In this document: positions 53,583-64,000 of the stretch, in pieces
Numbering within the stretch: the stretch's first letter is position 1
How the letters are laid out: each line of letters begins with the position of its first letter
Origin: Paenibacillus humicola
GTDB taxonomy: Bacteria > Bacillota > Bacilli > Paenibacillales > Paenibacillaceae
NCBI RefSeq assembly: GCF_028826105.1
Contig: NZ_JAQGPL010000001.1
Span: forward strand, 3,064,501-3,128,500
DNA length: 64,000 bases
Direction of reading: 5' to 3'
The notes under the pieces: model-generated
Databases searched by the model: none
Told to the model about the DNA's origin: nothing
What the model saw: the letters and a program-made list of their open reading frames with translations, nothing else
Translations under genes and position numbers: made by a program

Positions 53583-54493
53583 CCATTATATTCAGGGTGG
53601 TTATGTCTTGAACATCCATATAAATAACAACTTGAACTTAAAGATGTTGAAAATTTCAACGGTGGAACAAAGCCTTTAGAAATCATATATATTATACTTT
53701 CATATTCCTGTTTGTCATTTTCTAATTGCTTAATGTATGTGGCTTTTTCACTCTCTGTCCAATCCTCATTGCATTGAACTGCATGTTCTTCCTGAATATC
53801 GTTTATTTTTAATTGGATACATTCGTTCGCTATTTCAACCGCACGATTCAATAAATTTGTTTTAATTAATGAATAAATATACCTACAAACCCAATCTGGA
53901 GTCTTATAATATATGTCCCATGATTTTTCAAACCAACTAACTGCCTCAGAAAAACATTGCAACTCAAAGTACAGTTCAGCAACATGAACTTCTCCTACGA
54001 AATCATCATCACTTTCCGAAAAGGCATCCAACTTACATTTTGCTTCGGTCGCTTTACCAATTTCAATCAAACATTTTATGTGACTATACATTGTGTAATC
54101 AGAAGGCTTGGCACTTTTTAGAAATAAAGCTGAAGCTTCATCCAATTCCCCAAGATGATATATAGCTATGGCTAAATTATTGTATGCTTCTTTGGATGGC
54201 TCAATTGCGATGGAGTTCAACAATACATTCAAGGCATCTTCCCATCTTTCCAACGCAACATATATTTCACCTAAAAGGTTGTAGGGAAAATGCGAAGCTG
54301 GATTTAGAATAATTGCTTCTTTAACTAATTCCAGGGCAGTTTCTGTGTCACTTTCTTCGTGATAATAAATCCAAGCAAGGTTCGTTAAAGACTGAACATT
54401 TCTCGATTCATTCAAAGCTTCTTTGAAAAGAGCCAAGGCTGCATCATATTCATTACGTTCGAGGTGTTCGATGGCTTTCTGGTTAGTATTCAA
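53579..54493 (-). CDS. Tetratricopeptide repeat protein
   Basis: 304 aa from a TTG at 54493, 6 bases after AGGAGG. At least four TPR-like helical pairs (residues 1-150; EYDAALALFKEALNE, DTETALELVKEAIILNP, RWEDALNVLLNSIAIEP, ELDEASALFLKSAKP), then a less regular helical half. The tail has a Cys/His cluster (CYLYGCSRHNHPEY) that could bind metal. A protein-interaction scaffold of unknown partner; AT-rich codon use unlike the flanking chromosome suggests transfer. Confidence 0.75.
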   Translation of the reverse strand: MNTNQKAIEHLERNEYDAALALFKEALNESRNVQSLTNLAWIYYHEESDTETALELVKEAIILNPASHFPYNLLGEIYVALERWEDALNVLLNSIAIEPSKEAYNNLAIAIYHLGELDEASALFLKSAKPSDYTMYSHIKCLIEIGKATEAKCKLDAFSESDDDFVGEVHVAELYFELQCFSEAVSWFEKSWDIYYKTPDWVCRYIYSLIKTNLLNRAVEIANECIQLKINDIQEEHAVQCNEDWTESEKATYIKQLENDKQEYESIIYMISKGFVPPLKFSTSLSSSCYLYGCSRHNHPEYNG

Positions 54494-55212
54494 CTGGTTC
54501 CTCCTGTCAATTCTCTCAAATGTTCAATATGAAGTTTACTTAAAATAAAGTATATCACTCATTTCATTACCTATTTGGCAACCTAATTAAACCCGTTGTT
54601 TATTAAGCTAAAGTACACATCTGAATAGAAAACATTGTATATGACAGACTTCTTGAGCCAACCGGGTCTGTCTTCGCTGTGTCGTGGATACAACTGCATC
54701 GAACATCAAGCTCCCCGGTAGAACTGTATTGCATCTGTTACTATGCCTTAGTGAAAAAGCATATTATTACAACCAGAAAAGGTTCAAAAAATGGGCGACC
54801 GTTCACCGATGGAGTTCCGTGAATCGATTACCCTATAGTTTTCTACTTGACAGGGATATAACCAGGTTGCCCCGTGTCTTTATGTATGGGTCCTGCCTCC
54901 TGGGGATAAAAAACAAGAATCCTGCTCATTTTAGCATTTAGCAGGATTGTTACGGCACCTAAATTTTCGTGAAATAGAGACTAATACCAAATATTGCCTT
55001 GCACCACGCGCATGTCAGTCGACAGACGATCGCCAATTTTCATCGCTTCCCTTAGCTCGGCATAGATGCCCTGGGGAAGGTTAGGTACGGCGCGTCTACA
55101 CTCATGCCTAACACGCTGCACTGTTGCACTAATCTGCCAGTTACTTGAGTAAAGGGCAGCCGCGCGGCTGCCCCTTCGAAGTTGAACTAGCGTCTTTCGT
55201 TGCTTCATGAGT
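54494..55212. other. Intergenic region with IS remnant and hairpins
   Basis: No intact gene. It holds an IS3-like right-end remnant (see 54740-54863), a terminator-like hairpin AATCCTGCT / AGCAGGATT (54918-54948) with a T-run on the minus strand, and a second hairpin AAGGGCAGCC / GGCTGCCCCTT (55152-55176) that probably ends the acetyltransferase transcript. A 75-codon minus frame at 54981-55208 lacks a ribosome site. Confidence 0.55.
54740..54863 (+). pseudogene. IS3-family transposase OrfB, 3'-end remnant
   Basis: YYYNQKRFKK followed, after a frameshift in the A-run, by MGDRSPMEFRESITL and a stop at 54838. This parallels FYNHNRFQKKLKNRPPVEYRE, the OrfB tail of the IS3 element at 55938-59400. 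The bases after the stop (CTACTTGACAGGGATATAACC) resemble that element's right inverted repeat. The remainder of the element is gone. Confidence 0.5.
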
Positions 55213-55746
55213 TTATGTTGGATTGATCAGGTCGTAAAGGACGAGGTCTTCATAAACCTCCGACTTTATAATATGTTTAGGAAGTGTCTCCTTGTATTGC
55301 ATTCCAATTTTACTCATTACTTTATATGATGCCGGATTTTTCGTCATTGCAGCGGCGTAAATACGATTTAGTTGGAGGTCTTCAAATCCAAAAGTAACAA
55401 TTCTCTTTGCTGCTTCTGTAGCAAATCCCAATCCCCAAAACGGACGACCCACCCAATAAGCCATCTCAGCTTGATTGTCTGCTTTAGATACACGCAAACT
55501 AACACAACCGATTAGTAAACTGTCTTCTTTTTTAATCAATGCAAAAGAAAATATATCACCATTTTGTGCAGCATTACGGGTCCGTTCAATCCAAGCTTCA
55601 GCGGTCCCATCTGGATAAGGATGAGGAATTGACAGGGTGGTTCGAGCAACCTCTTCATGCCCAGCTAACTGCTGTACTGATTTGGCATCACTCTGTTCAA
55701 ATAATCGCAAAATTAACCGCTCTGTTTCAAAATTAATTGGCAACAT
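55213..55746 (-). CDS. GNAT N-acetyltransferase, RimJ/RimL type
   Basis: 177 aa from the ATG at 55746, with AAGGAGG upstream; 11 extra residues in a longer frame are dropped. Start FETERLILRLFEQSDAK and the acetyl-CoA segment VGRPFWGLGFATEAAKRIV with LNRIYAAAMTKNPASYKVM are diagnostic of the RimJ/L group. It acetylates an N-terminal amine or a small molecule; target unknown. Lies inside the AT-rich island between the two modular repeats. Confidence 0.85.
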   Translation of the reverse strand: MLPINFETERLILRLFEQSDAKSVQQLAGHEEVARTTLSIPHPYPDGTAEAWIERTRNAAQNGDIFSFALIKKEDSLLIGCVSLRVSKADNQAEMAYWVGRPFWGLGFATEAAKRIVTFGFEDLQLNRIYAAAMTKNPASYKVMSKIGMQYKETLPKHIIKSEVYEDLVLYDLINPT

Positions 55747-55837
55747 ATACTTCGCCTCCTTGTCTATATATATTAACATTTATTGGAACAATCCTGCCGG
55801 TTAGCTCAATAAATCGTGCTTTTACGGGAATCACGGG

Positions 55838-55937
55838 GCTGTATAGAAGTTCTTGTCCTAATACGGCTTTGTATAGAAGTTCTTGTCGTGAGCTCAAGAC
55901 AAGAACTTCTATACAAAAAATAAAAGAGCCGCAGTTT
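55838..55937 (+). repeat. Modular intergenic repeat, copy 2, left part
   Basis: Units a (55838-55857), b (55868-55887) and inverted c (55898-55916) with the same CTAATACGGC spacer as copy 1. Here b and c form a perfect 19-bp-arm palindrome. The repeat is broken at the stem-loop by the IS3 element; the rest resumes at 59404. Confidence 0.88.
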
Positions 55938-56021
55938 TGATATTATCCCCTTATGGTTGACAGTGAAGAAAAGTCCACTGGTACAATGGACTTGAAAGCT
56001 GCAACCGGAGGGGATTTTTAC

Positions 56022-56330
56022 ATGGCAAAAAAGGGACAAGTATTTATCCAATACACAGAGCAATTAAAAAGTGAAGCCATTCGCCTTTATGAGTCAGGGG
56101 TAAGTTCACGAGAAGTAGCAAAGCAATTGAATATACGTAGTAAATGTCAGGTATTGGATTGGGTTAAGAAATCCCAAAATGGAGTTTCGTTAGAAGATGG
56201 CCGTGGACAGAACACGTTCCGCAAAGGAAGGCCTAAAACGAGGTTCGCAAGTCTGGAAGAAGAACTGGTTTATTTGAAAGCGGAGAATGAATATCTAAAA
56301 AAGCAGTATCCAAATCTACACAAGGAGTGA
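56022..56330 (+). CDS. IS3-family transposase OrfA
   Basis: 102 aa from the ATG at 56022 with GGAGGGG upstream. Helix-turn-helix (EAIRLYESGVSSREVAKQLN) and a C-terminal leucine-zipper-like stretch (SLEEELVYLKAENEYLKKQ). It overlaps orfB by four bases (GTGA). Intact, but its partner OrfB is interrupted. Confidence 0.88.
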   Translation: MAKKGQVFIQYTEQLKSEAIRLYESGVSSREVAKQLNIRSKCQVLDWVKKSQNGVSLEDGRGQNTFRKGRPKTRFASLEEELVYLKAENEYLKKQYPNLHKE

Positions 56331-56868
56331 CGCAAAAAGGCGAACGGTTTCCGATCATTCAAGAGATGCGTCAGCGGTTCCCTTTACGCTGGCTGCTTGA
56401 GATTGCTCAGGTCTCTCGTGCAGGCTATTACAAATGGCTTAAGACCTGTGCTCAAAGAAACTCAAGACGACAAGCAGAACAGACGGTAAGGGATCATATC
56501 ATGGCCATACATCGTCTCCATCCTTACTACGGCTACATTAGAATGACTACAGCACTGCGAAAAGAAGGCTTACACATTAACCGTAAACGAGTCTATAGAT
56601 TGATGAAGCGTCTCGGGATCCAGTCGGTTATACGTAAGAAAAGACGCTTCTTCAGCAAAGAAGTGTGCGTTGTAAACCCTAATCGCCTCGATAGGGAGTT
56701 TCAGTCAGATAGACCCATTCACAAACTGGTTACCGATATTACTTATGTTCGCGCAGGAGAACAGTTCTATTACCTGTCAGTGATTCAAGATCTCTACAAT
56801 AACGAAATTGTCGCCTGGCACCTTTCAATACGTAATGATTTGAAGCTCGTCATGCAGACGCTTGAGAA
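56327..56868 (+). pseudogene. IS3-family transposase OrfB, 5' part
   Basis: 180 codons up to the IS21 insertion. HTH_21 segment (HPYYGYIRMTTALRKEG) and the first catalytic Asp of the DDE core (KLVTDITYVRAGEQFYYL). The next D and E lie in the 3' part at 59036. Removing the insert and one AGAA copy gives QTLEKLHGAAE in frame and a 288-aa protein. Confidence 0.9.
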
Positions 56869-56873
56869 TGTGA

Positions 56874-58978
<2,105 letters not shown>

Positions 58979-59035
58979 ATTTGGGGAATTTTCGAGTGAT
59001 TGTTTTGGGGAATTTTCAACTGATGTTGACAAGAA

Positions 59036-59360
59036 GCTTCATGGTGCCGCAGAACTCCAAGGCACTATGCTGCATTCAGACCAAGGATTTCAATATACAA
59101 CAAAGCACTATAACAAGCGATTAGAGGAGTATGGGATGATAGCAAGTCATTCTAGACGTGGAAACTGTCATGATAATGCATGTATAGAATCTTTCTTTTC
59201 ACATCTGAAGACAGAAAAAATCTATCTTGTTCGCCCCAAAACAGCTGACTCGCTTTACATAGCGATTGAAGAGTACATTGAGTTTTACAACCACAACAGA
59301 TTTCAGAAGAAACTAAAAAACCGTCCCCCGGTTGAGTACCGGGAAACGGCCGTTGCATAA
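59036..59360 (+). pseudogene. IS3-family transposase OrfB, 3' part
   Basis: Contains the second catalytic Asp (MLHSDQGFQYT) and the Glu (CHDNACIESFFSHLK) of the DDE triad, then the tail FYNHNRFQKKLKNRPPVEYRE. Separated from the 5' part by the 2163-bp IS21-family element. Confidence 0.9.
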
Positions 59361-59400
59361 TCCGACTTTTTTCACTGTCTACTTGACGGGGGTAAGACCA

Positions 59401-59443
59401 TTTATGCGACTTTTTATGTATACATGTTCTTGTCGTCCGACAA
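59401..59443 (+). repeat. Modular intergenic repeat, copy 2, right part
   Basis: Continues TTTATGCGAC, unit d (59415-59434) and GTCCGACAA. Joining 55937 to 59404 rebuilds GCCGCAGTTTATGCGAC, matching copy 1 (GCCGCATTTTATGCGAC). Confidence 0.88.
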
Positions 59444-59509
59444 TTGTTATAGCTATTATTATCAATATCGCAAAATTTGTGTAAACCTCAATTACAGTCT
59501 TAACCAATG

Positions 59510-59809
59510 GGAGAAACTGACGGCGTTTTTAAAAGACGGACGCGTATAGCTAGACAACAACAATCGGGGAGAGCAATCGATCAAACCGTTTGTGATCTGG
59601 AGGAAAGACTGGCTTTTTGTCAACACGCCACGGGGCGCGAATGCAAGTGCAGCGATTTACAGCGTCCTCGAAACGGCCAAGGAGAACGGATTGCATCCAT
59701 TCCATTACCTGATGTATCTTTTCGAGCAATTAGCACAGCTTCCGGATCTAAAGGACATTCGGGCGCTAGAGCCGTTTCTGCAATGGTCGGTTCAATCGCC
59801 ATGGTATTA
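59510..59809 (+). pseudogene. IS66-family transposase, C-terminal remnant
   Basis: Reads WEKLTAFLKDGRV, an in-frame stop, then LDNNNRGEQSIKPFVIWRKD and NTPRGANASAAIYSVLETAK to a stop at 59809. This is the conserved end of IS66 TnpC (DNNxxExSIKPFVxGRKNWLF...). The 5' two-thirds and the accessory tnpA/tnpB genes are missing. Confidence 0.8.
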
Positions 59810-59937
59810 GGCGGATATCTGGCCGCGCGAACGGGCGAAATCATCGAGGTGCCGGAGTGGAAAAAGGAAGAAGTGGCCAATAGGACAGAATCGATGCCTC
59901 TCCCTATTTAGCTGAAAAACTTCTTGATGAGGATGAT

Positions 59938-60240
59938 CTACTTATCGTTTTTATCTTCATTTTTCATCGAATTAAGCATGGAAATCCCACTATAGCCCAA
60001 GGCGAACGAACCAAATTCAGTAATGAGTATTTTTACAACTATCGATTCATGACCATAAATCATCAAAACATATAACAAGATGCCAAATGCGGATATAAAC
60101 AAGTTAAATAGTAACTTTCTCACTTGTTGCCCCTTTCTTCTTTTTTTGACCGCCGCAACCGCTCCCCAAGCCAGAAGCAGCGCCACGACAATGGTCAGGA
60201 TAGCCGCGCGCTGCATAACGGCTTCAATCAGTTTCTTCAT
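59938..60240 (-). CDS. Small membrane protein (100 aa), unknown
   Basis: Two or three hydrophobic helices (AAILTIVVALLLAWGAVAAV, LLFNLFISAFGILLYVLMIY and a weaker third), separated by a very basic loop KKRRKGQQVRK, ending in a charged tail. No family recognised. It lies just before the BcrC-type gene on the same strand and may be co-transcribed with it, 10 bp apart. Confidence 0.55.
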   Translation of the reverse strand: MKKLIEAVMQRAAILTIVVALLLAWGAVAAVKKRRKGQQVRKLLFNLFISAFGILLYVLMIYGHESIVVKILITEFGSFALGYSGISMLNSMKNEDKNDK

Positions 60241-60250
60241 CGCAAAGTAA

Positions 60251-60862
60251 TTATGATTTCATTTCATGATTTGTCTTTGTATTGCTTGGCCAAACCTTTC
60301 CTTCAATCCCCTCATACAGCCGAATAATCTGGGTCGAGCCTCTTTGTAACCATATTGATTTTTCATGACAAGTCTGAATGGCGATGGCGGTTCCCGTGCC
60401 CAAAATAAATCCTGAAATGACATCCGAGGGATAATGAACGCCTGTCCAAACCCGTGAAACGGATATTCCGGCAGCCAGGGCCAACCAAGCCCATCCGTCC
60501 TTACGACGATGACACCAAATCACAGTTGCTACTACAAAAGCTGCGGTTGCATGATCACTCGGAAAGGACGCATTCGCGGCATGCTGGATAAGCAGATGAA
60601 CATGATGGTCGACAAACGGCCGGTTCCGATAGAATAGACTACCCAAGATTGCCGCAACTCCTAATGCAATACAAGCCGAAAACAGCGCCTCCACAACCAT
60701 GCGGCGATTTTGCCGGGTGCGCGAAAACCAGTACACGATGATACCCAAAAAGAAGACATACTCGCCGTCGTTGGCTAATAACCTCATGATTTCATCCAAA
60801 AACGCAAAATGCCCAGCAACTCCATTAATGGCCTGGAACAAATGATAATCGATACTTAGCAT
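60251..60862 (-). CDS. Undecaprenyl-diphosphatase, BcrC/PAP2 type
   Basis: 203 aa from the ATG at 60862 after AAAGAGG; 23 residues of a longer frame are dropped. PAP2 motifs: RP at 81-82 (FYRNRPF), PSDH at 101-104 and SRVWTGVHYPSD at 136-147 with catalytic His143. Five or so membrane helices. It removes a phosphate from undecaprenyl pyrophosphate to recycle the wall carrier lipid; family members confer bacitracin resistance. Divergent from mprF, another envelope-resistance gene. Confidence 0.88.
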   Translation of the reverse strand: MLSIDYHLFQAINGVAGHFAFLDEIMRLLANDGEYVFFLGIIVYWFSRTRQNRRMVVEALFSACIALGVAAILGSLFYRNRPFVDHHVHLLIQHAANASFPSDHATAAFVVATVIWCHRRKDGWAWLALAAGISVSRVWTGVHYPSDVISGFILGTGTAIAIQTCHEKSIWLQRGSTQIIRLYEGIEGKVWPSNTKTNHEMKS

Positions 60863-61029
60863 GATGTTTGCCTCTTTCTTTAGGTAGTGGTGTATAAATG
60901 AAAAGACGATGTTTTTTATGAAATGGTTCATTTGAATTAAAAATTTCTTTACATTGGTTTTCTCCTCGCTTTGAAATGGCAGCCCATAAGGGTATACTAC
61001 AAATACGACGACGTTTGGGGAGAAAAGGA

Positions 61030-63714
61030 ATGACAGAAATAAAAAGGGAGCTCCCGCGCCTCAAGGCGCTGAAGCTCCTGTCTACACTGTATCGCTTAAA
61101 AATTATACAAATTTTGATCCCAATCGCCATTATCGGACTGATCATTTGGGAGGGTCAAGCCGAGCTCCGCCGCATTGACTGGGCAGCCACGCTGCATGTC
61201 CTGCGACACCTCGAGCCGTCAAGGCTACTCCTGCTCATTGCTTTGTCCCTTGCCGCGGTTGCGTCGGTAAGCGGCTATGAATTTGTTCTTCGCCGCCATT
61301 TCCGGCTTTCCATTGGGGGCTGGACAACTTTCCGCTTTGCGTGGATTGCCAATACATCAAACAACGTCATCGGATTCGCCGGCATTGCCGGAGCCGCGCT
61401 GCGGACATACTTATACCGCAGCCGCGGCATTTCTGTTCCGATTATTACGGCTTGCATAGCCTTCCTATCCACCGTTACCATTTCGGGGATATCGCTGCTG
61501 GCTTGGGGAGATTTGACCGGGTTATTTCCAATCCATGCCGTGATCCGATCTCATCATTGGACGTTGTATGCCGTCTGGGCGATTGCCCTTTACCTGCCCG
61601 GCCTCTTGCTGTTTCAACGTACGCCATTTTATGCTAAATGGCTGAACCGTGGCCTGCCGCGGATGAACATATCCACCATTGCTGCATCCGTGGGTATCTC
61701 TGCGGTCGAATGGGCGTTTTCCGGCGTTGTGTTCTGGATGATCGCATCTACACTACTTCCGGATCTTCCTTTTCGTACGGCGATGGGCATTTACACTGTC
61801 GCAGCCGCAGCCGGCCTCGTAAGCCTGGCGCCCGGCGGCATCGGCGGATTTGACCTTATTGCGCTTCTAGGCCTTCAGGCACTTGGCTACGCGCCAGAGA
61901 AAACCGCCGCGGTGCTTGTGTTATTTCGCATCATGTACTACCTGGTCCCTTGGCTCATTGGACTCGTTTTGGGTGTCTTCGAATTCACGCAGGACCGGCG
62001 CAAAACGACAGAGACCGACATGCACACAGTTGAAGAGTCGCTTAACGGCTGGCAGCGGTTCTGGGAATTTCCCGGGCAGCACGCCTGGATATCTGAATTC
62101 GGCGCGTGGGCGCTCGGCAAACTGGTATTCCTAAGCGGAGCTGTCCTGCTTCTTTCGGCTGCGACTCCCGGCCTCCTCAACAGGCTGCGCTTCGCCGAGG
62201 AGCTTCTGTCAGCACCGCTGATGCGTTTATCCCACCAGTTGAGCGTCATTATTGGCTTGATGCTGATCGTTCTTTCCTGGGGAATTTCCCGTCGGGTTAA
62301 ACGGGCATACCAATGGACGCTTGGTCTGTTGTGCGCCGGAGCCTTATTTACATTCTCCAAAGCGTTTGATTTTGAAGAAGCGATCTTCTTGCTCTTTGTA
62401 GCCCTGCTCCTATATTTATCGCGAGAGCGTTTTTACAGGATTGGGGCTCCAATCAACCGTGAACGCGTGGCTGTCTGGGCTGTAACCACACTTGTTATCG
62501 CTTATATTTATGATTTCGTTGCCGCCGGCACCATGCCCAAATTTATTTACCATCTCCCGAAACATCGCTACCTTCACCTGATTTTGAACCCGACTGAGCA
62601 TACCGTTGCCATCGTAACGGGACTCGGGATGACGTGGCTTCTCTTATCACTCGCTCTTCTGTTTCGGCCGAATAGGCTTGTTGCGCGCGGGGCCTCGGCA
62701 GCCGACCTGGATAAGCTGCGCGGCTTTTTAAGCGAAACACAAGGCAGCCTGCTGACACATATGTTGTTTGCCGGCGACAAAAGCTTTTTCTGGGCATGCG
62801 GTGACCGCGTTCTCATTCCCTATTCCATCATCCGCAACAAGTTTGTCGTTCTTGGCGATCCGATCGGTGATCTGTCGCTCATTAATGACGGTATTCAAGA
62901 GTGCCAGCACCTTGCGGATTTATACGATTTGGAAGTCGTATTTTACCAAGTGTCTCCGGCGTATCTTCCGATTTATCACGAGAACGGCTACCGGTTTTTC
63001 AAATTGGGGGAAGAAGCGCTCGTGAACCTGTCGACCTTTACGCTGTCCGGAAAGGCCAATACGAATCTTCGCAATGTCAACAATCGCTTTGAACGCGATG
63101 GCTTTCAGTTTGATGTCCTGCAGCCTCCGCATGACAAACAAATTCTGGAGCGTCTTCGCCCGATCTCGAATGAATGGTTAAAAGGTCGGCGGGAAAAAGG
63201 ATTTTCGCTTGGCTGGTTTGAGCCTGCCTATTTGCAGGAATCGCCGATTGCGTTACTGCTGGCGCCGGATGGACAGGCAATCGCTTTTGCATCGCTTGCG
63301 CCGAGTCATGACAACCTGCGGACCATGTCCGTCGACCTGATGCGTCATCTAACGGATACCCCAAACGGGACAATGGACTTCCTGTTTATTCGTTTGTTGG
63401 AATGGTCTCGTGACCAGGGATATTCCTTCTTTAATCTAGGCATGGCGCCCCTGGCCAGCGTCGGCGTAGCGCGTGCCGCCATGCGCGAGGAAAAGCTGGC
63501 AAACCGGGTATATGAATACGGAGGACATTGGTATGGTTTTAAAGGCCTTCGTCATTATAAAGAAAAATTCCGTCCAAAATGGGAGCCGCGCTACCTGGCC
63601 TATCCCGCGCGTATAACCCTTCCCCTTCTTCTTGTCGAATTAATTCTTTTGATTGCCCGACGACCCAATCGAGGACGTGCGGCCAAACGAATAAAAGATT
63701 CGACATCCGATTAG
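61030..63714 (+). CDS. mprF: Phosphatidylglycerol lysyltransferase / flippase MprF
   Basis: 894 aa from the ATG at 61030 with GGGGAGAAAAGGA upstream; the longer frame adds 18 residues. The N-terminal ~510 residues hold some 13-14 membrane helices (flippase half; LAPGGIGGFDLIALLGLQAL is the conserved reentrant segment). The C-terminal DUF2156 aminoacyltransferase domain (about 545-850) is cytosolic, with ACGDRVLIPYSIIRNKFVVL and SLAPSHDNLRTMSVDLMRH. Transfers Lys (or Ala) from tRNA to phosphatidylglycerol and flips the product, lowering surface charge against cationic peptides and daptomycin. Confidence 0.92.
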   Translation: MTEIKRELPRLKALKLLSTLYRLKIIQILIPIAIIGLIIWEGQAELRRIDWAATLHVLRHLEPSRLLLLIALSLAAVASVSGYEFVLRRHFRLSIGGWTTFRFAWIANTSNNVIGFAGIAGAALRTYLYRSRGISVPIITACIAFLSTVTISGISLLAWGDLTGLFPIHAVIRSHHWTLYAVWAIALYLPGLLLFQRTPFYAKWLNRGLPRMNISTIAASVGISAVEWAFSGVVFWMIASTLLPDLPFRTAMGIYTVAAAAGLVSLAPGGIGGFDLIALLGLQALGYAPEKTAAVLVLFRIMYYLVPWLIGLVLGVFEFTQDRRKTTETDMHTVEESLNGWQRFWEFPGQHAWISEFGAWALGKLVFLSGAVLLLSAATPGLLNRLRFAEELLSAPLMRLSHQLSVIIGLMLIVLSWGISRRVKRAYQWTLGLLCAGALFTFSKAFDFEEAIFLLFVALLLYLSRERFYRIGAPINRERVAVWAVTTLVIAYIYDFVAAGTMPKFIYHLPKHRYLHLILNPTEHTVAIVTGLGMTWLLLSLALLFRPNRLVARGASAADLDKLRGFLSETQGSLLTHMLFAGDKSFFWACGDRVLIPYSIIRNKFVVLGDPIGDLSLINDGIQECQHLADLYDLEVVFYQVSPAYLPIYHENGYRFFKLGEEALVNLSTFTLSGKANTNLRNVNNRFERDGFQFDVLQPPHDKQILERLRPISNEWLKGRREKGFSLGWFEPAYLQESPIALLLAPDGQAIAFASLAPSHDNLRTMSVDLMRHLTDTPNGTMDFLFIRLLEWSRDQGYSFFNLGMAPLASVGVARAAMREEKLANRVYEYGGHWYGFKGLRHYKEKFRPKWEPRYLAYPARITLPLLLVELILLIARRPNRGRAAKRIKDSTSD

Positions 63715-63751
63715 ATTAGCGTTCGATTGAGATATCGAACAAGCATAGGAC

Positions 63752-64000
63752 TACGTCATTGATCACAAAGCTTGGCGCGGCTTCGGCTTGATGGGTGAGT
63801 TCGACGTGGAAGGCACGGTCGTCCTCAATTTCCTCGCTGGGGACTACTTCGTTGTGCCTGGCACAGGCACTGACAAAGACCGCCTTGCTGAAGAAATCAC
63901 AGGCAAAGTATTCGGCGGCTTGATGCAAGAAATCTCAGACTACAAATACGTTGGTCCTGGTAACTCAACATTCGTCAGAGCAGCTGGAAACGGCGAATTG
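63752..64000 (+). other. Unidentified reading frame running off the right edge
   Basis: Open from just after a TAG at 63749 to the end: it contains WRGFGLMGEFDVEGTVVLNF, GDYFVVPGTGTDKDRLAEEI and SDYKYVGPGNSTFVRAAG. Composition and periodicity look coding, but there is no ribosome site and the first in-frame ATG (63791) seems internal. Possibly a 5'-truncated gene. Family not recognised. Confidence 0.35.

Noticed and set aside
54981..55208. 75-codon minus-strand frame next to the acetyltransferase gene
   Set aside because: No ribosome site, and its start region overlaps a terminator-like hairpin; no family match recognised.

Overview
The window looks like a chromosomal segment of a soil- or plant-associated Paenibacillus or Cohnella relative. 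This rests on mid-to-high GC genes with strong AGGAGG ribosome sites, several ATPase-less LplA/LplB/LplC-type carbohydrate ABC transporters paired with YesM/YesN or membrane-bound AraC regulators, an IDEAL-domain protein, and BcrC/MprF envelope genes. No rRNA, tRNA or CRISPR array was seen.

Layout. 1-1064 is a graveyard of decayed genes (MBL-fold hydrolase, cardiolipin synthase). 1079-3181 holds a small acidic ORF, an IDEAL protein and an NAD-dependent epimerase whose 3' end and terminator are exactly tandem-duplicated (2 x 380 bp). 3539-10465 is sugar locus 1: histidine kinase, response regulator, binding lipoprotein and two permeases. 10719-20820 is a run of redox and sugar-modifying enzymes (SDR, two aldo-keto reductases, serine hydrolase, NIPSNAP, two TIM-barrel isomerases, Gfo/Idh/MocA, methyltransferase) plus an SH3-glucosaminidase autolysin. 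21025-21450 is an in-frame chimera of a response-regulator start and a histidine-kinase tail, evidently a deletion product.

22034-26414 is a zinc-acquisition operon (ZnuA-ZnuC-ZnuB-CobW plus a decayed 2Fe-2S gene). It has three Zur-like boxes and a canonical sigma-A promoter; a Fur/Zur-type regulator lies at 41387-41824. 26698-29197 is a TetR-controlled MacB-type ABC exporter with two near-identical TGACAC..GTGTCA palindromes. 29652-40434 is sugar locus 2: membrane AraC regulator, amidohydrolase, Rieske protein, LplB, LplC, binding lipoprotein and a large GH67-like protein. 42025-49039 is sugar locus 3: binding lipoprotein, membrane AraC regulator, enolase-superfamily enzyme, LplB, LplC, with a promoter and a candidate cre site.

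49267-52678 carries an MDR oxidoreductase, a DUF6199-like gene whose tail is a 7-bp tandem repeat, two exported proteins, and a comB-like gene broken by one base. From about 52.7 to 59.8 kb the DNA becomes AT-rich and mobile. Two ~140-bp copies of a modular intergenic repeat flank a small gene island (truncated guanine deaminase, TPR protein, IS remnant, acetyltransferase). The second copy is split by an IS3-family element, itself split by an IS21-family element, both with target duplications that rebuild the ancestral sequence exactly. An IS66 remnant follows. The window ends with a small membrane protein, a BcrC-type phosphatase, mprF, and an unidentified truncated reading frame at the right edge.
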